A stretch of 64,000 nt of DNA from Nageia nagi (GCA_050084985.1 JBITNC010000001.1:174778001-174842000); one strand, 5' to 3'; counted from the stretch's first letter, positions 33,631 to 46,045 are shown. Translations and numbers: made by a program. Notes: generated from the letters alone by a model not told the origin.

Positions 33631-34981
33631 TGTAATGTCCCCATTTTTTAGGTGTTTTCCCCATTTCACCTTTGATAAATGGGAACATTAATTTAGGTGT
33701 GATTTTATCTATTTTTATAGGATTTATCCAAATGATGTAAATTCCACTTAGAAACTTCTCTAATTATGGAATAAATTGTCCTTTTATTTATTTATTACAT
33801 TAGTTAAGTACCTAAAATGCCAATAATAATGTATTTGTAATACCAAGGTAATTATATTTCTAAATTTAACATTAGTCTATGTAAAAGAGGTGTTAATACT
33901 TTTTTCCTTAATAGTTGTAATATTGGCATTTTATGTATCTATAGTCATTATTGCTTCCCTCTTCAAGGTAGAGCACCCTGCTAAGTGATTACACCAACTA
34001 CAAGGTATCATTAATAGCTCTAAGGTTAGACATGGTATATCAAGGAGTTATTTGACATCATGAGGCATTGAAAGACCCCCATACTTGTATGTTGGTCATT
34101 TAGGGTCTAATTCACCCCCACATTAGCATTCTAGACATCCCAAGGTCTTGCATCACCTCTCTTGAATGTTAAACATGTGGCATTGATCCCAATGCACCTC
34201 AATATCACCACCACTTGGATGTTTCACTCTTATACCATTGGATGTGATCTCACCTATCTTGAGGTACTCCATCTTGGATAATGATAACATGAGCACATGA
34301 ATCATATCTCCTCATAATTGGATCATCTCAATGCAAGATTAGAAGAGAGATTGCATCACCTATAAAAGGAAGACTCATAGAAATTGCAAAGTATGTGATT
34401 ATTATTTATGAAATCCCTTTTATTAAATTGATTATGAGAACTCTATCTCTAACACTTGTAGGATAACTTGCATTTAAGTTCTTGAGGTGATAGTAAACTA
34501 GCCTCAAGCTTACTCCAATATTCTTGATAGGAACATTTTTAGTTCTATCATAGAGGATTTGAGAAGACTTGGGTTGGTCTTGTTGTTTCTACAATTGGAG
34601 ATGCCCTGGAGCTATCCAACATAACCCTACTAGAGGAAGTCTCGATACAAGCTCCTTAGGTCAAAAATACTATAATTACACTACTCCTTGTTATATCAAA
34701 TATAATTACATTATTATTGTCTCCATTTGGTATATGTATCTTTGTGCTTAGACATTCGATTTGAAGTGATATTTTCATAGTTAAAAATCCATTTTACCTT
34801 CATAGTTGTGACGTTATATAACTGGAGATATTTTGTACATTTAAAGTTGCTTATTTGCCACTATAACTAGATGTTAGATATTTCATGGTATTTTGAGCTT
34901 GTTTGTTTAAATTTGGAGCAACAAGACAAACATCCCTCTCCTAGGGCACATTTTATGAGTGAGCCCTAGTTTGGATCATCA
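33631..34981 (+). repeat. Element B 3' LTR (about 1.35 kb)
   Basis: It starts TGTAATGTCCCC after the purine tract GGAAGGGAAAACT and ends GGATCATCA, matching the 5' LTR end. A few bases later the LTR of element D begins. Confidence 0.8.
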
Positions 34982-34990
34982 CAAAAGGAA

Positions 34991-36146
34991 TGTTATTACC
35001 ATATTAGTTGTAGGGATTTAGAGGTAGAACATAGATTTATGGGATCTTCTTTTCTTTTCAATTTCTAAATTTGCTTAGGAGGATTTTATTTATGCCAAGA
35101 GATATCTAGTACTATTAGTAGGGTGTGAGGTTGCTAGTAGAAGGTTAGTATGTTGGTGAAGCAAGATGACTTCATATAGGAACCCATGTATACTAGTATG
35201 GTGGTTACTAAGTGATGTATACTTATATTACTATTATTAATGGTTGGAGGCTAGGAGGGAATTAGATTTGTAAGTGGAGACTCATGACCAAAGGTCTTCA
35301 TGTTTGAGTCTAGTCTATTCATTTTTATTTGATTTCATCATTTTCATGTTAAGAGATCATGTTGTGAATGGTACATAGTTTCTGATTCCATTGGAATCAT
35401 TTTGGTAGCATATGTGATTGGATTTTATATGTTTATTTATTCATTATTATGTGGATGGGATAATGAATATTATGTTGAGTATAATCATTTGTTGTGAGTA
35501 AGAATCCTAGTTATGGAAAACTTAGTATTAAGTTATCTTGATAAATATTGACTTGATATAGTTTGGTTGGTATAAAAGATAGCTTATGGATCTTTCTAAT
35601 TATGAATCTATGAGAGAAAGCTATTGGACATTATTGAGAGGTTGTATAAGAGATTAAGAAGTTAGTAGTTGAAGATACTTGCTATGCAGGATTTATAGAT
35701 CTTCTAGACACTATTATGCATGTATTTCTCTTGTAGATATTAATCAAGATCATATTTGAAATGCTATATTAGCCCACATTAGATGAACCATGGTAAAATA
35801 TATGTGTTCCATTTTGTGTGTGTGCATTTACTTTACTAGTTTTTATCCAAGGTTAAGAATTGGTAATATTATCATATTATAGGAACATAGTTCTTAGTAT
35901 GTGAGATTGCTAGTTATTTTTAAATGCATTTTCATAATTAGTTGCCTATACAGTAAGTAAAAGCATGGATTTTTAATCAATCAAGATACTAATAAACCTT
36001 AGCAATTATGTTGTTGGTAGCATTGATTCTAGGGAATAAGTGAATATGATTGTGAAATTTGAATTCATGTTATTGGGGAAAAAATACAAGTTCAAGAAAT
36101 TTGTATTTGGTGATCTCTAAAATAGCATAGCTTATGGATATTCACA
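34991..36146 (+). repeat. Element D 5' LTR
   Basis: Begins TGTTATTACC and ends near TATTCACA; partner at 42907-44077. The exact right boundary is uncertain by several bases. Confidence 0.75.
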
Positions 36147-36155
36147 TATATCACA

Positions 36156-36167
36156 TGGTATCAAAGC
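36156..36167 (+). other. Element D primer-binding site
   Basis: TGGTATCAAAGC, a one-base variant of the tRNA-iMet complement, ten bases after the LTR end. Confidence 0.75.
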
Positions 36168-36550
36168 TCAAAGTTCAAAGTTATAATATTGTGCTATTTT
36201 ATAGTTTAACTTGAATTTCTTGGTATTTTTTTTTTCTATTGGTAGATAGTTATAAATATGAGAGTTGTGGTTAGACTTTTGGAGGCATGGTAGTTTTGTT
36301 GGAATTAGGAGAGGATTGAAAAATTGGTGGGATTTGTAAACTAATTAAAGGAAAAACTTGGATGTTCTCAGCTTGTATGGGTAGGTTGAGGAGATCTAGA
36401 TACTATTGGTTGATTTGGTGAGCTTTTCATGAACTTGGCATATTGAAGAATAAATTTTATTTTCTTTAGAATAGTGGTACTCTATAGTTCTTAATTAATG
36501 ATAATTCTTGTGTTCTTGTATCCAAGAAGATTATGAACTCATGAAGATAG

Positions 36551-37039
36551 TGTATAGTTTCATGAAGTAATCAAACCATAATTGTACTCAAAACTCCAAA
36601 TTGCAAGCTTACAACTTTAGCTTTCACACATAGACTGCAAACTGATGTCTTTCAGATTGAATGTGTAACTGGACCATTGATTAGAACATTAGAACAAACC
36701 TACCAACTAGTTAATTGGCCTATCAGCTAGTACGATGTAGTGTATTTTTTAAAAGTTATTTTATCTTCCTTTTTTGCCTTATTTTTTACTTGTGGTGGAC
36801 TATGAACTAAATAGCAAAGGTCACCCAAGGCTTGTAGAATATATTTAGAGTTTGTTTCAAGATATAATTATTATTGGAGTGTATTATCAAGATCAATACA
36901 TGTTCATTTAGTGTTATGTGAAATTCTAATTTGATTTGTGTCCATTTTTGAATGCATTCTTATCCATTTGAATTGTAGAATAGTTTTTCCATATATTTGC
37001 TTGAGTAATTCAATTATTTATTTATTATAATTAACTTCA
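36551..37039 (+). repeat. Element F 5' LTR (489 bp)
   Basis: Starts TGTATAGTTTCATGAAG and ends TTAACTTCA. Collinear with 41346-41832. The matched region includes GTTTGTTTCAAGAT, GATCAATACATGTTCATTT and the AT-rich tail. Confidence 0.92.
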
Positions 37040-37041
37040 TT

Positions 37042-37053
37042 TGGTATCAGAGC
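37042..37053 (+). other. Element F primer-binding site
   Basis: A perfect TGGTATCAGAGC, two bases after the LTR, matching the 3' end of plant initiator-Met tRNA. Confidence 0.93.
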
Positions 37054-37104
37054 TTCATTGGATCAAATTGGGTTAAGTATTTGTCTAGGAAGAGAATAGA
37101 ATAC

Positions 37105-38150
37105 ATGGAAAGAAGTTCAAATGCAATTCCCATTCTATAGTTTTATGGATGTGACTATGAGTACTAGAGTATCCAGATGAAGACTCTCTTGAAGGGAATA
37201 GGCTACTAGGATATTATAATGCTAGCTATAATTATTAATTGATTGGAGTGCCTTGAGTATAGATGAAAAGAAGGATGTAAAGGAGAAAGAGATGAAGAAT
37301 TCCATGGCTCTCTCCTTCATCCAATAATATTTGGACAAGAGCATCTTTCCCAAAATCTCAGCTTGTTTCTCATCCTAAGAAGCATGGGAAACTTTAAGAG
37401 AATGCTACCAAGGTAGCCTGAAGGTAAAAGAGGTGAAACTCCAAACATTGAGAAGGGAGTTTGAAATTTTGAAACAAAAAGAGAAGGATACTATTGGATA
37501 TTACAATGTAAGAGTGAAATACTTAGTCAATAAAATAGCCACTCTTGGAGAGAAGATAGAAAAGGAGATTTTCATCAAGAAGTTTTTAATAACCTTAATT
37601 TATAAGTATGATATTATTGCACTCATTATTGAATAAATAAAGGACCTTTCAACCATGGAAATAAACCATTTAATTAGCTCTCTTACATCACATGAAGAGA
37701 GAGTTTTGAAGAGAACAGAAAAAGTAGCAAGCAATAGTGATAAGCAAGCATTCTCCATCAAAGAGAATTAAGGAAAAGGTATAGGTTTAAGAGGAAGAAG
37801 CAAATCTGAAAGAAAATTAAGAAGAGGCTATTTTGGAAGAGGAAAAGAAATAGAATAGAGTATAGAAAATGAACTAACATATGCATCAAGGGGGAGACAC
37901 TCCAAAAGAGGAGGAAGAGGTAAATACAAGAGGAATTTGCAATATTTTTATTGCAATAAATTTTATCATATTGGGCATGAGTGTAGATTTAAATAAGAAA
38001 ATGAAGGTAAATCATCCCACTATGGAGAACAAGAGCATGGATATGGTGAAGAATAGTTATTCCTTACAATTTCAATCCCTCAAAAGCTTGAACATGAGAC
38101 TTGGTTGTTGGATAATGGCTGCATAAACTACATGATTGATGAATAGTCCC
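37105..38150 (+). pseudogene. Element F Gag and protease relic
   Basis: The likely start is ATG at 37105 (MERSSNAIPIL), the usual short N-terminus of plant Copia gag. The UBN2-like core appears at 37433-37620 (VKLQTLRREFE-type segment, then GYYNVRVKYLVNKIATLGE). A Gly/Arg-rich stretch (about 37790-37930) precedes a degraded zinc knuckle, CNKFYHIGHEC, near 37950-37985, with one Cys replaced by Phe. The protease survives as WLLDNGCINYMID at 38103-38140, where the active-site Ser is Asn. Frames change at least once and there are several TAG and TAA codons. Confidence 0.75.
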
Positions 38151-38499
38151 TACTCTCTTCAATTGATTACTCATATAGGTCAAGTGTGAGATTGGGACAT
38201 GAGAAGAACTTAGAGATTGTTGGTAAAGGATAAATGCAAGTTCCAACCAAGAAGGAAACTATGAAGGTAAAAGACATCTATTATGCTCTAAATTTGAAAT
38301 AAAGTTTGTTAAACATTGGCCAAATGCTAGAAAAGAACTACAAATTGGTGTTTGAGGATAATATGAGAAAATTTTATCATAAAAGCCATGATGTGAGGCT
38401 TGTTACTATTGTTCACATGACTATAATTAAACTCTTTTCGATAAAGTTTGTTGAGAATGATGGAGGCTTTGTAGTTGTGTGAATTGAAGACAAAAATAC

Positions 38500-39400
38500 A
38501 CTTTGGCATATGAGGCCTGGGAACTTAAATTTTCAAAGTTTGAATTCTCTTCCATCAATGGTGAGATGGCTTCCACAAGTAGAAGATTATAAATATGTGT
38601 GAGAGAGATGTGTACTTAGAAAGCAATAAAGGAGAAATTTTCCAAATTCCAAGAAGCATGAAGAGTAAAACACCCTCTCCATTTGGTCCATATATACATT
38701 TGTGGGCCTAAGCAAAATCAAAGCTTTGGTAAATTCTCTTAATCACTTTCATTGATGATTTTAGTAGAATGTGTTGGGATTACTTCATTAAGTATAAGGA
38801 TGAAGAATTTGACTATTTCAAGGAGTTCAAAACTTTTATTGAGAAGCAAAGTGGGTATAATATGAATTTTTTAACAAGTGATAGAGGAGGAGAATACTAT
38901 AGCAATGAATTTTTTAGTATTGTAAGAAGAATGATATTAGGATACACCTTACCTCTCCCTACACACCACAATAAAATGGTGTAATGAAAAGAAAAATAGG
39001 ACATTGATTGAGATGGCTAAGAGCATGATGCAAAGAAAGAAATTATCCAATATTCATTGGGTTGAAGTAGTAAGAATAATTATGTATATTTTGAATAGGT
39101 CTCCTATAAGAAGCTTGGATAAAATTACCTCCTAAGAAACTTGCTTTGTAAGAAAACCAAATTTGGAACACTTGAGAGTGTTTGGGTATCTTGCATATTT
39201 GCATGCAAATGATGAAAAGAGGAGAAAGTGGAATGCAAAATTTGAAGCTTGTGTGTTTATAGGATATTATGAACACTCAAAAGCTTATAAATTATATAAT
39301 CCCAAGAATCATAAGATAATTGTGTCTAGCGATGCCATTTTTTATGAAAGGGGGGAGCATAGTAATCAAAAATTGCAATAAAAAGTGTTTGTAAATGAGA
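38500..39400 (+). pseudogene. Element F integrase relic
   Basis: After a GAG-pre-integrase remnant (LWHMRPGNLNFQSLNSL, near 38505-38555) the core shows KYKDEEFDYFKEFKTFIEKQ and LTSDRGGEYYSNEF (catalytic Asp, about 38870-38910). It continues with the conserved post-core region LRVFGYLAYLHANDEKRRKW and KFEACVFIGYYEHSKAYKLY (39163-39300). The last catalytic Glu region reads MVxxKRKIGH-like and is frameshifted. The product would have joined element cDNA to the target. Confidence 0.8.
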
Positions 39401-39799
39401 TTTTGGAGAAGAGAACATCATCAAAATTGCAACCTAGTAATGTTGTGACTTAGAAAAATAAAGGACAACCATCAATTGTAAGTGTTCCAAGCTCACCAAG
39501 AACCTCTAACTTGACCACAACACCAACAATTATGAGTATACCAAGCTCACCCAATGGAAGGATGATGAATCAAGGTAACAAAGGAAAGAGATGGTTAAAG
39601 GATCACCCAAAAATTCAAATCATATATGGTAATACCATGAGAATAATTACAAGGAACTAAACCAAAGAAATCCAATATCTAGTCACAAGGCTAGAGAACA
39701 TTCAGTTTTATGGAGACAAATATAGTGGAGAGCCTAAAGGAGAAATGGTAAATTATGCATTTTATTTCTCTATTTCAAATTTTGTTTCAAATGCAACTA

Positions 39800-41330
39800 T
39801 TTTTTATCCATATTGTTATAAATAAGCTTGTTATAATGTTGTTTGGATGGAAGCTATGAAAGAGGATATTGATGTTATTGAGAGGAATGACACTTGGGAA
39901 CTTGGTGAGTTTCCCAAAGATAAAAAGGTTTTTGGTTCCATGTGGGTATATAAAATCAAATTCAATATTGATAGGAGCATTTAAAGGTATAAATCAAGGC
40001 TAGGGGAAAAAGGATTCACACAATAGTATGGTGTGGATTTTGAGGAAATATTTGCAATAGTTGCAAGATAAGAAATAATAAGATTATTGCTCTCTTTAGC
40101 TGCAAGCAAAAATTGGATAGTCCAACACATAGATGTAAAGAGTTCCTTTATCAATAGGTACATATATGAATAAGTGTGTGTAGCTCAACCTCAAGGATTT
40201 GAGGTTCAAGGAAGAGAAGACCAAGTGTACAAACTCAAGAAGGAATTGTGTGAGTTGAAGCAAGCTCCAAGAGATTGTTACATAAGAATTGATGGATACT
40301 TCAAAAGTGTGGAATTTAAAAGAAGTGTAAGTGAGCCTACTTTGTATTTTAAGAAATGTGAATTTGATATTTTGATTATTTCTTTGTATGTATATGATTT
40401 GATCTTCATAGGTAGTAATAGCAAGATGAATATAGATTTTAAAACTCAAATGATGGTTGAGTTTGAAATGAAATATCTTGGTTTGATGAGGTACTTCCTT
40501 AGCTTGGAGGTACATAAAAAAAAAAAAAGAATATATCTTTGTGTCACAATCCAAATATGCACATGATATGTTGAAATAATTCATAATGGAAAATTGCACA
40601 CTTGTTGCAACACCTACAGCCTATGGATAACATCTTTGTAAAGAATATGGAGCACTAAAAGTGAACAAGAAAGAGTATAGATTATTGTTGGAAGTATCAT
40701 GTTTCTAAAATATATAAGGCCAAATTTGCAATTTAGTGTTTCATTCGTTGCAAGGTATATGAGTGATCCATCTATTATCCATATCAAGGAAGTGAAGAGA
40801 ATCCTCATATATGTGAAGGGGGCATCCAATTTTGGAATACATTACACATGTAATTCCAAGTTAAAACTCATAGGTTTTAGTGAAAATTATTGGGGTAGGG
40901 ATTTGTATGATAGAAAGATCACAAGTATGAATTGCTTCTCTCTTGTATTAGGTTTGATATCATGGAGCTTAAGAAAATATTCCATTATGTCTCTTTCAAG
41001 TACTGAGGTTGAGTATGTAGCTATAAAAACTGATTCAACATAATCTTTATGGTTGAGGAAGGTGTTGAAGAAGATTGGAGAGGAGAAAAAATATGTTACT
41101 ACTATTTTTTGTGACAACCAAGATGCCATCAAGTTGGTATAAAACCCTCTCTATCATTCCAATACAAATCATTTATATTTAAAGACTCATTTCATTTGGT
41201 ATTTGGTGGAGAAGGGGATAGTAAAATTGAGGTATTTTCCAACACAAGATCAAGTGGTTGAGATATTCACTAAATCCATGGAACAAGCTCAATTTATATT
41301 GCTAAGAGACTTAGCTATTGGTCCTCTTAT
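39800..41330 (+). pseudogene. Element F reverse transcriptase and RNase H relic
   Basis: RT begins near 39840 with the motif WMEAMKEDIDVIERNDTWEL, followed by KVFGSMWVYKIK and, at 40174, the open stretch with QPQGFEVQGREDQVYKLKKE, LKQAPRDCY and FKKCEFDILIISLYVYDLI. The catalytic YVDD box reads YVYD at 40387-40398, so one catalytic Asp is lost. MKYLGLMRYFLSLEV follows. RNase H runs from 40699: LQFSVSFVARYMSDPS, KEVKRILIYVKG, DRKITSMNCFSL and the active-site-region STEVEYVAI, then FFTKSME-type tail near 41265. Normal Copia order and length, several stops. Confidence 0.88.
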
Positions 41331-41331
41331 C

Positions 41332-41345
41332 AATAAGGGGGAGTA
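41332..41345 (+). other. Element F polypurine tract
   Basis: AATAAGGGGGAGTA lies directly before the 3' LTR TGTAGAGTTTC; a typical Copia plus-strand primer. Confidence 0.88.
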
Positions 41346-41832
41346 TGTAGAGTTTCATGGAGTAATCAAACCATAATTATACTCAAAATCCAAATTACAA
41401 TTTTACTATTTTACATTTCACTAACAAATTGCAAATCGATATCTTATAGATCAATTGTGTAATTGGCACATTGGTTAGACCATTAGAACTAGCCTACTGG
41501 CTAGTTAACTAGCCTCTCGACTAGTACTATGTAATTTGTTTTTTAAAAGTTATTTTATCTTCATTTTTGCCTCACTTTTTGCTTATAGTAGAATATGAAC
41601 TAAATAGCCAAGGTCACACATGGGCTGTAGAATGTATTTAGAGTTTGTTTCAAGATTTAATTATTGGTGGAATGTGTTCTTAAGATCAATACATGTTCAT
41701 TTGGTGTTGTTTGATATTCTGAGTTGATTTGTGTCCAATCCTGAATGTATTTTTACCCATTTGAATTGTAGAATAATTTTCCCATTTATTTGTTTAAGTA
41801 ATTCAATTATTTATTTATTCTAATTAACTTTA
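41346..41832 (+). repeat. Element F 3' LTR (487 bp)
   Basis: Collinear with the 5' LTR. Ends TTAACTTTA (terminal CA mutated to TA) directly before the GATAG duplication. Confidence 0.92.
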
Positions 41833-41837
41833 GATAG

Positions 41838-42906
41838 CACCTATGGAAGGAAGACATAAGTTTAATTAGGGATATTGATTCCTCAAAAAATTTCCTAAGC
41901 TTTTGTAAGACCAAAAAGCCTTATCATTGGGAATGTGTGATCTAAAAATGAATTATGTATTTTTAAGAAAAAATTATTTTGTGAATTCTAATGCTTTGAT
42001 GGTGTTTGAAACTTTTCCAATTGATTTTATGAAAATATTATGGCTAGGAGCTATGAAATATATATCAATCATATTTTTGAAGATATAATGTTTTGTGGAG
42101 ACATCTAATTAAGATTATTCTTCTTTTGCATTGGATAGTATTTGAATATGTTTCCAAAAAGTATATGCATGCCTATTTTTATGGGAGATTTGATCATCAT
42201 AATTAATATTTTCATCCAAATTATCCTTATGCTAAATAATTACCTCCCAGTCCAAGCATTAGTAATTTTAAGAAATTGGGATGTTAGATTTTGTATTTAG
42301 TTGATTTAGTATCAAAGCATGTCAATTTGATTTCTAGGGACCAAATACTACTAAAGAATAATAATTCCAATGTTGTATAACACCTAGATATTAACATGGA
42401 TACTTAATATTACCTAATCTATCAATAGCTATGCTAACAATAGCATCAATATTGAGCTTCCTATACAACATATTGATGAGATTATTAGAGATCAAATTTT
42501 TAAATGTTATATACATTATAGAAAAAATTTAAGGTAATATAATATGAACAACTATGTGAATTGGTCTTGTGATTATCTATTACCCAACTGAGAGTAGGTC
42601 ATTTCAATTACCTGACCATACCATCTAGCCCCAATGCTAAAGGAATAGAATGGTTATGGAGGAAGTTAAAGTGATTTGATGAATTTCTATGCCATTTGGG
42701 AAGTTTTTCAATCTATTTTTCTTCTATATATGTAATTTTTCTATATATTGACTTAGCCATGTTGTAGATACAATGAGAGCATTTTAAAGATCTTAGATAT
42801 CTTGAAGAGAGAGGACGAAGAGGTAGCTTTTACTATATGAAGTTTGTTACCATTATTGGAGCAGACCTTTTCCATAAATAGTGAGGATTTATACACCATG
42901 AAATAA
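41838..42906 (+). other. Right part of element D interior, non-coding
   Basis: AT-rich sequence between the nested Copia and the element D 3' LTR. No frame resembles a retroelement protein. Confidence 0.6.
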
Positions 42907-44077
42907 TATTATTACCATAGTGGTTGTAGGCCCTTTAAGGTAGAACATATATTCATGATAGCTTCTTTTCTTTTTAATTTCTAAATTTGCTTAGAAGGAT
43001 TTCTATTATTTCTAAGAGATATCTAGTACCATTGGTAGAGTGTGATGCTTTTAGTGGAAAGTTGGTATGTTGGTAGAGGCTTTTTCTAAGTGGTGTATAT
43101 TTTTATTACTACTATTTATGGTTTGAATCCAAAATATGGTGGAGCAAAACTTTAGAGGGAATCATATTTACAAGTTGAGACTCATGATCAGAGATCTTCA
43201 TGTTTGATTTTGGTATATTCCACTTTATCTCATTTAATCATTTCCATATTATGAGATCATATTGTGAGTGGTACATATTATATGTAATTTTTTTAGAATG
43301 GTTTTGGTATCATATGTGAGTGAATTCCATATGTTGCTTTGTTCATTATTTTATGTATGGGATAGTAAATATTATGTTGAGATAGAAGCGCTTGGTGTGA
43401 GTATGGAAATCATATCAAGAGTCATAATACTAGGTGTGGAAAACTTATTGTTATGTTATTTTGACAAATATTGAATTTATATAGTTTGTTTAATGTGAAA
43501 TACAATTTATTGATCTTCCTAGTTATGAATCTATGAGAGAAAGTTATTGCAAATTATTAGGAGGTTGTGGAAGAGGTTTGAAAGTTAGTAGTTGAAGGTA
43601 CTTGATGTGGAGGATTTATAGATATTATTTAGACTATTGTATATGTATTTATCTTATGAATCATGCATTAATCAATATTATATATGACATGATAGACTAG
43701 CCCAAATTGGGTGAACTAGGGTAAAAAATGTGTGTTCCATTTTGTGTGTGGATATTTCTTTTACTAGTTTTTATCCAAGATTGAGAATTAGTAATATTAT
43801 CATATTGTAGGATAATATTTCTTATTATATGATATTTTTGGTTATTTTTAAATTCATTTTCATAATTAGTTGGTCATACATTAAGTAAGTAAGAGCATGG
43901 ATTTTTAATCATTCAAGATTTTAATAAACCTCAATGCTAGAATTGTTGGTAGCATTGACATTGGGAAACAAGTGAATATGGTTGTGAAATTTCAACTTAT
44001 GTTATTAGGTAAAAACACAAGTTTAATAAATTTGTATTTTATGATATATAGAATAGCATAGCTTACAAATATTTACA
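42907..44077 (+). repeat. Element D 3' LTR
   Basis: Begins TATTATTACC (the TG start mutated to TA) and is collinear with 34991-36146 to TATTTACA. Differences include small indels. Confidence 0.75.
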
Positions 44078-44993
44078 AATAATGAGTTTGAGGATAAAAC
44101 TATTATAAAAAATTCTACTTGATCTTATGTAGGCTAAATTTGTGAAGTATGTCATAAGTTTTATACATGTTCAAAATATTAGTAGTTTTATTCTAAGAGG
44201 TCATAAATTTATTAATGTAGATCTATTTTTATTTTATAAACAATCATTATAAATTTCAAGAAAAGTAGGAAATTATTAGAAAAATAAAATATACTTTGTA
44301 GTAGAGTATAACTATCAAACTCTTCAAGAAAGTTGGTGGTAAATTACAATAATTAAATACTTAGTTTTTAGTAATTTGGGTTATAATGTTGTTTTTGAAT
44401 GTGAATGAGAGAGTGTGTGAGAGAAAGAAGAATTTTATGATGAAAACTAAATATTAGGTGTAACTACTTAATTGATCCATGAGAATTTTATTATAAATTT
44501 ATGAGATAAATTTGCATAAAGAAGTTAAATATTTATTATCAATTGATCACACATAAGAATTACTAAATTTTAAGTTTTTAATAAATATATTAAGATATTT
44601 ATAGAATATTAAAATATGTTTGCAAGCAATTTATTTAAATATTTAAAGTTTTATCAAAACTTTAAATTTTGAGGGAAATTATATAAGGTACTCAAGTTTA
44701 AATATTGATCATCATTGTTGATGTTTATTAGAGGTGAGGAATCTTATTTATTTACCACAATTTAAAGTTTTGAAAAATCATTTACAATTTTAATCAAGAT
44801 TTGAAGTAAACTCTTAAAGTTGAGAATATTGAGGTGAGATGTGTCTATATTTAGGATATTCTTATAAATTTCATTATTGAAATTTAATCTTGATGTTTGA
44901 AACATGATGATATCAAGTAGTTATTCAATTCTCATACCTCAATTTAAGGGATAAAATTATGATGTATAGAAAATAAAAATGAAAGGTTTCTTG
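44078..44993. other. AT-rich stretch, nothing recognised
   Basis: No coding frame, strong repeat or element boundary that I can support. Confidence 0.5.
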
Positions 44994-46045
44994 TGTAGAC
45001 ACCTATTTTAGGTATATTTTCCTTTAAAACATATAAATTAGGGTATATGATTACACATTATTATTTACCCTAATTTTCCCTCAAAATCCACATCATTAGT
45101 TTTTTTCACCCTAGTGTGGGTCCCATAATACTTCAATATGAATAGTGGTAGAGGTCCCACAACACCATTAGTATTTATATCATATCATCATTGCATTATG
45201 CTTGGTCATCAAGGTCTATTCACCCTTCCACATATTCAAATTCAAAGTTGCCATCACCATCCCATGTCACTAAATAATGTGAGTTAAGATTCTGTTATAA
45301 CTGAAATAATAATTATTAGGATTATTTATAGAATAATTAAATTCACTAATTAACTATGAATAATAAGAAATCAATGATATGAAAGATTAAAATGACCTAA
45401 TTGACCTTGACTTATCTAAATTAGATTTACAAAAGATACAAACATGTAATTTACCTGTGAAAATGAATGGAGGTGAAATTTGATTGAAAGATGATGAATG
45501 ATGAGCTTCCCTAAAACACGAATCCACCAATATGACCTCAACCCAACAAAAGCACTAGAAACCCATGAGAAGCATTAGAAACCTAGTGATAGTGCCTAGT
45601 TACCATTCAAAAATACCTTACCTTTTCACTCAATATCATTTTCCCACCTTTGATGTGTCAAATATCAATCATGAAAGGATGAAAGATTACATGAATGCAG
45701 TGCTCAAAGTATAACAAAATCCAAAAATGATATGTGGTGTTAAGAAACACCTATCAACATTGACATAAGTATATTACCACCTATCAAGGATTTAATATTA
45801 TATCATGTCATGTCATATCTTTGATTGTGCACAACCCCTCCATCTTTATAGGCTACAAGTCTAGTGCTAAGGCTCCTCCTTATGCTTATTATGATATCGA
45901 GATAAGTTGTTACCACAAAGCATAAAGGTAGATGAGAGTGCACATAGAAAAAAGCATTTATTTAGTAAATTAAATAAATTATTTCAAACACCTAAAAGGG
46001 TATTTTAATTAAATTAAAATTCCTTTTTAGATTTTAATAGATTCT
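44994..46045 (-). repeat. Gypsy family A LTR (minus strand, ends approximate)
   Basis: On the minus strand it starts near 46045 with TATTAAAATCTAAAAAGG (TG start decayed) after AAAGTGGAGAAT, aligned to TGTTAACACCTAAAAATG at 28746. The far end is placed at 44994, where the plus strand reads TGTAGACACCTATTTTAGG. This could be the LTR end (mirror of its start) or the start of a different plus-strand LTR. Confidence 0.6.

Larger units (their letters stand above)
29475..34981 (+). mobile_element. Element B: gag-plus-protease LTR retrotransposon lacking RT and integrase (TR-GAG-like)
   Basis: Two LTRs (29475-30504, truncated; 33631-34981) share long collinear text, for example AAGAGCATCC / AGAGCACCC, TACAAGG(C/T)ATCATTAA and GGATCATCTCAATG(T/C)AAGATTAG. 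The first is followed by a primer site and the second is preceded by a purine tract. The interior (30505-33630) contains a leader with ~60-bp repeats, a Gypsy-type gag relic and a protease relic, then goes straight to the 3' LTR. There is no space for RT, RNase H or integrase. Non-autonomous elements coding only Gag (TR-GAGs) are known in plants and depend on enzymes from related full elements. Confidence 0.75.
36551..41832 (+). mobile_element. Element F: complete Ty1/Copia retrotransposon nested in element D
   Basis: Both LTRs, a primer site, gag, integrase, RT, RNase H and polypurine tract are all present in Copia order. The element is flanked by identical 5-bp duplications GATAG at 36546-36550 and 41833-41837, proving insertion of this unit into element D. 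LTRs differ at many positions and pol carries stops and lost catalytic residues, so it is old and inactive. Confidence 0.93.
34991..44077 (+). mobile_element. Element D: non-coding LTR retrotransposon carrying a nested Copia element
   Basis: Collinear LTRs at 34991-36146 and 42907-44077 share many blocks (for example TTCTAAATTTGCTTAG, AAGAGATATCTAGTA, GAGTTTGATTTTGGT-like text, TTTTTATCCAAG, ATAGCATAGCTTA). A primer site follows the first LTR. The interior totals about 1.4 kb once the nested Copia (36551-41832) is removed, and contains no recognisable coding frame. This makes it a non-autonomous, LARD-like element. I found no convincing target-site duplication. Confidence 0.8.

Noticed and set aside
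42307-42318. Extra primer-binding site TAGTATCAAAGC inside element D
   Set aside because: It resembles the tRNA-iMet complement but has no LTR end directly before it; one-off similarity in decayed DNA.
34981-44082. Target-site duplication for element D
   Set aside because: The five bases before 34991 (AGGAA) and after 44077 (AATAA) do not match.
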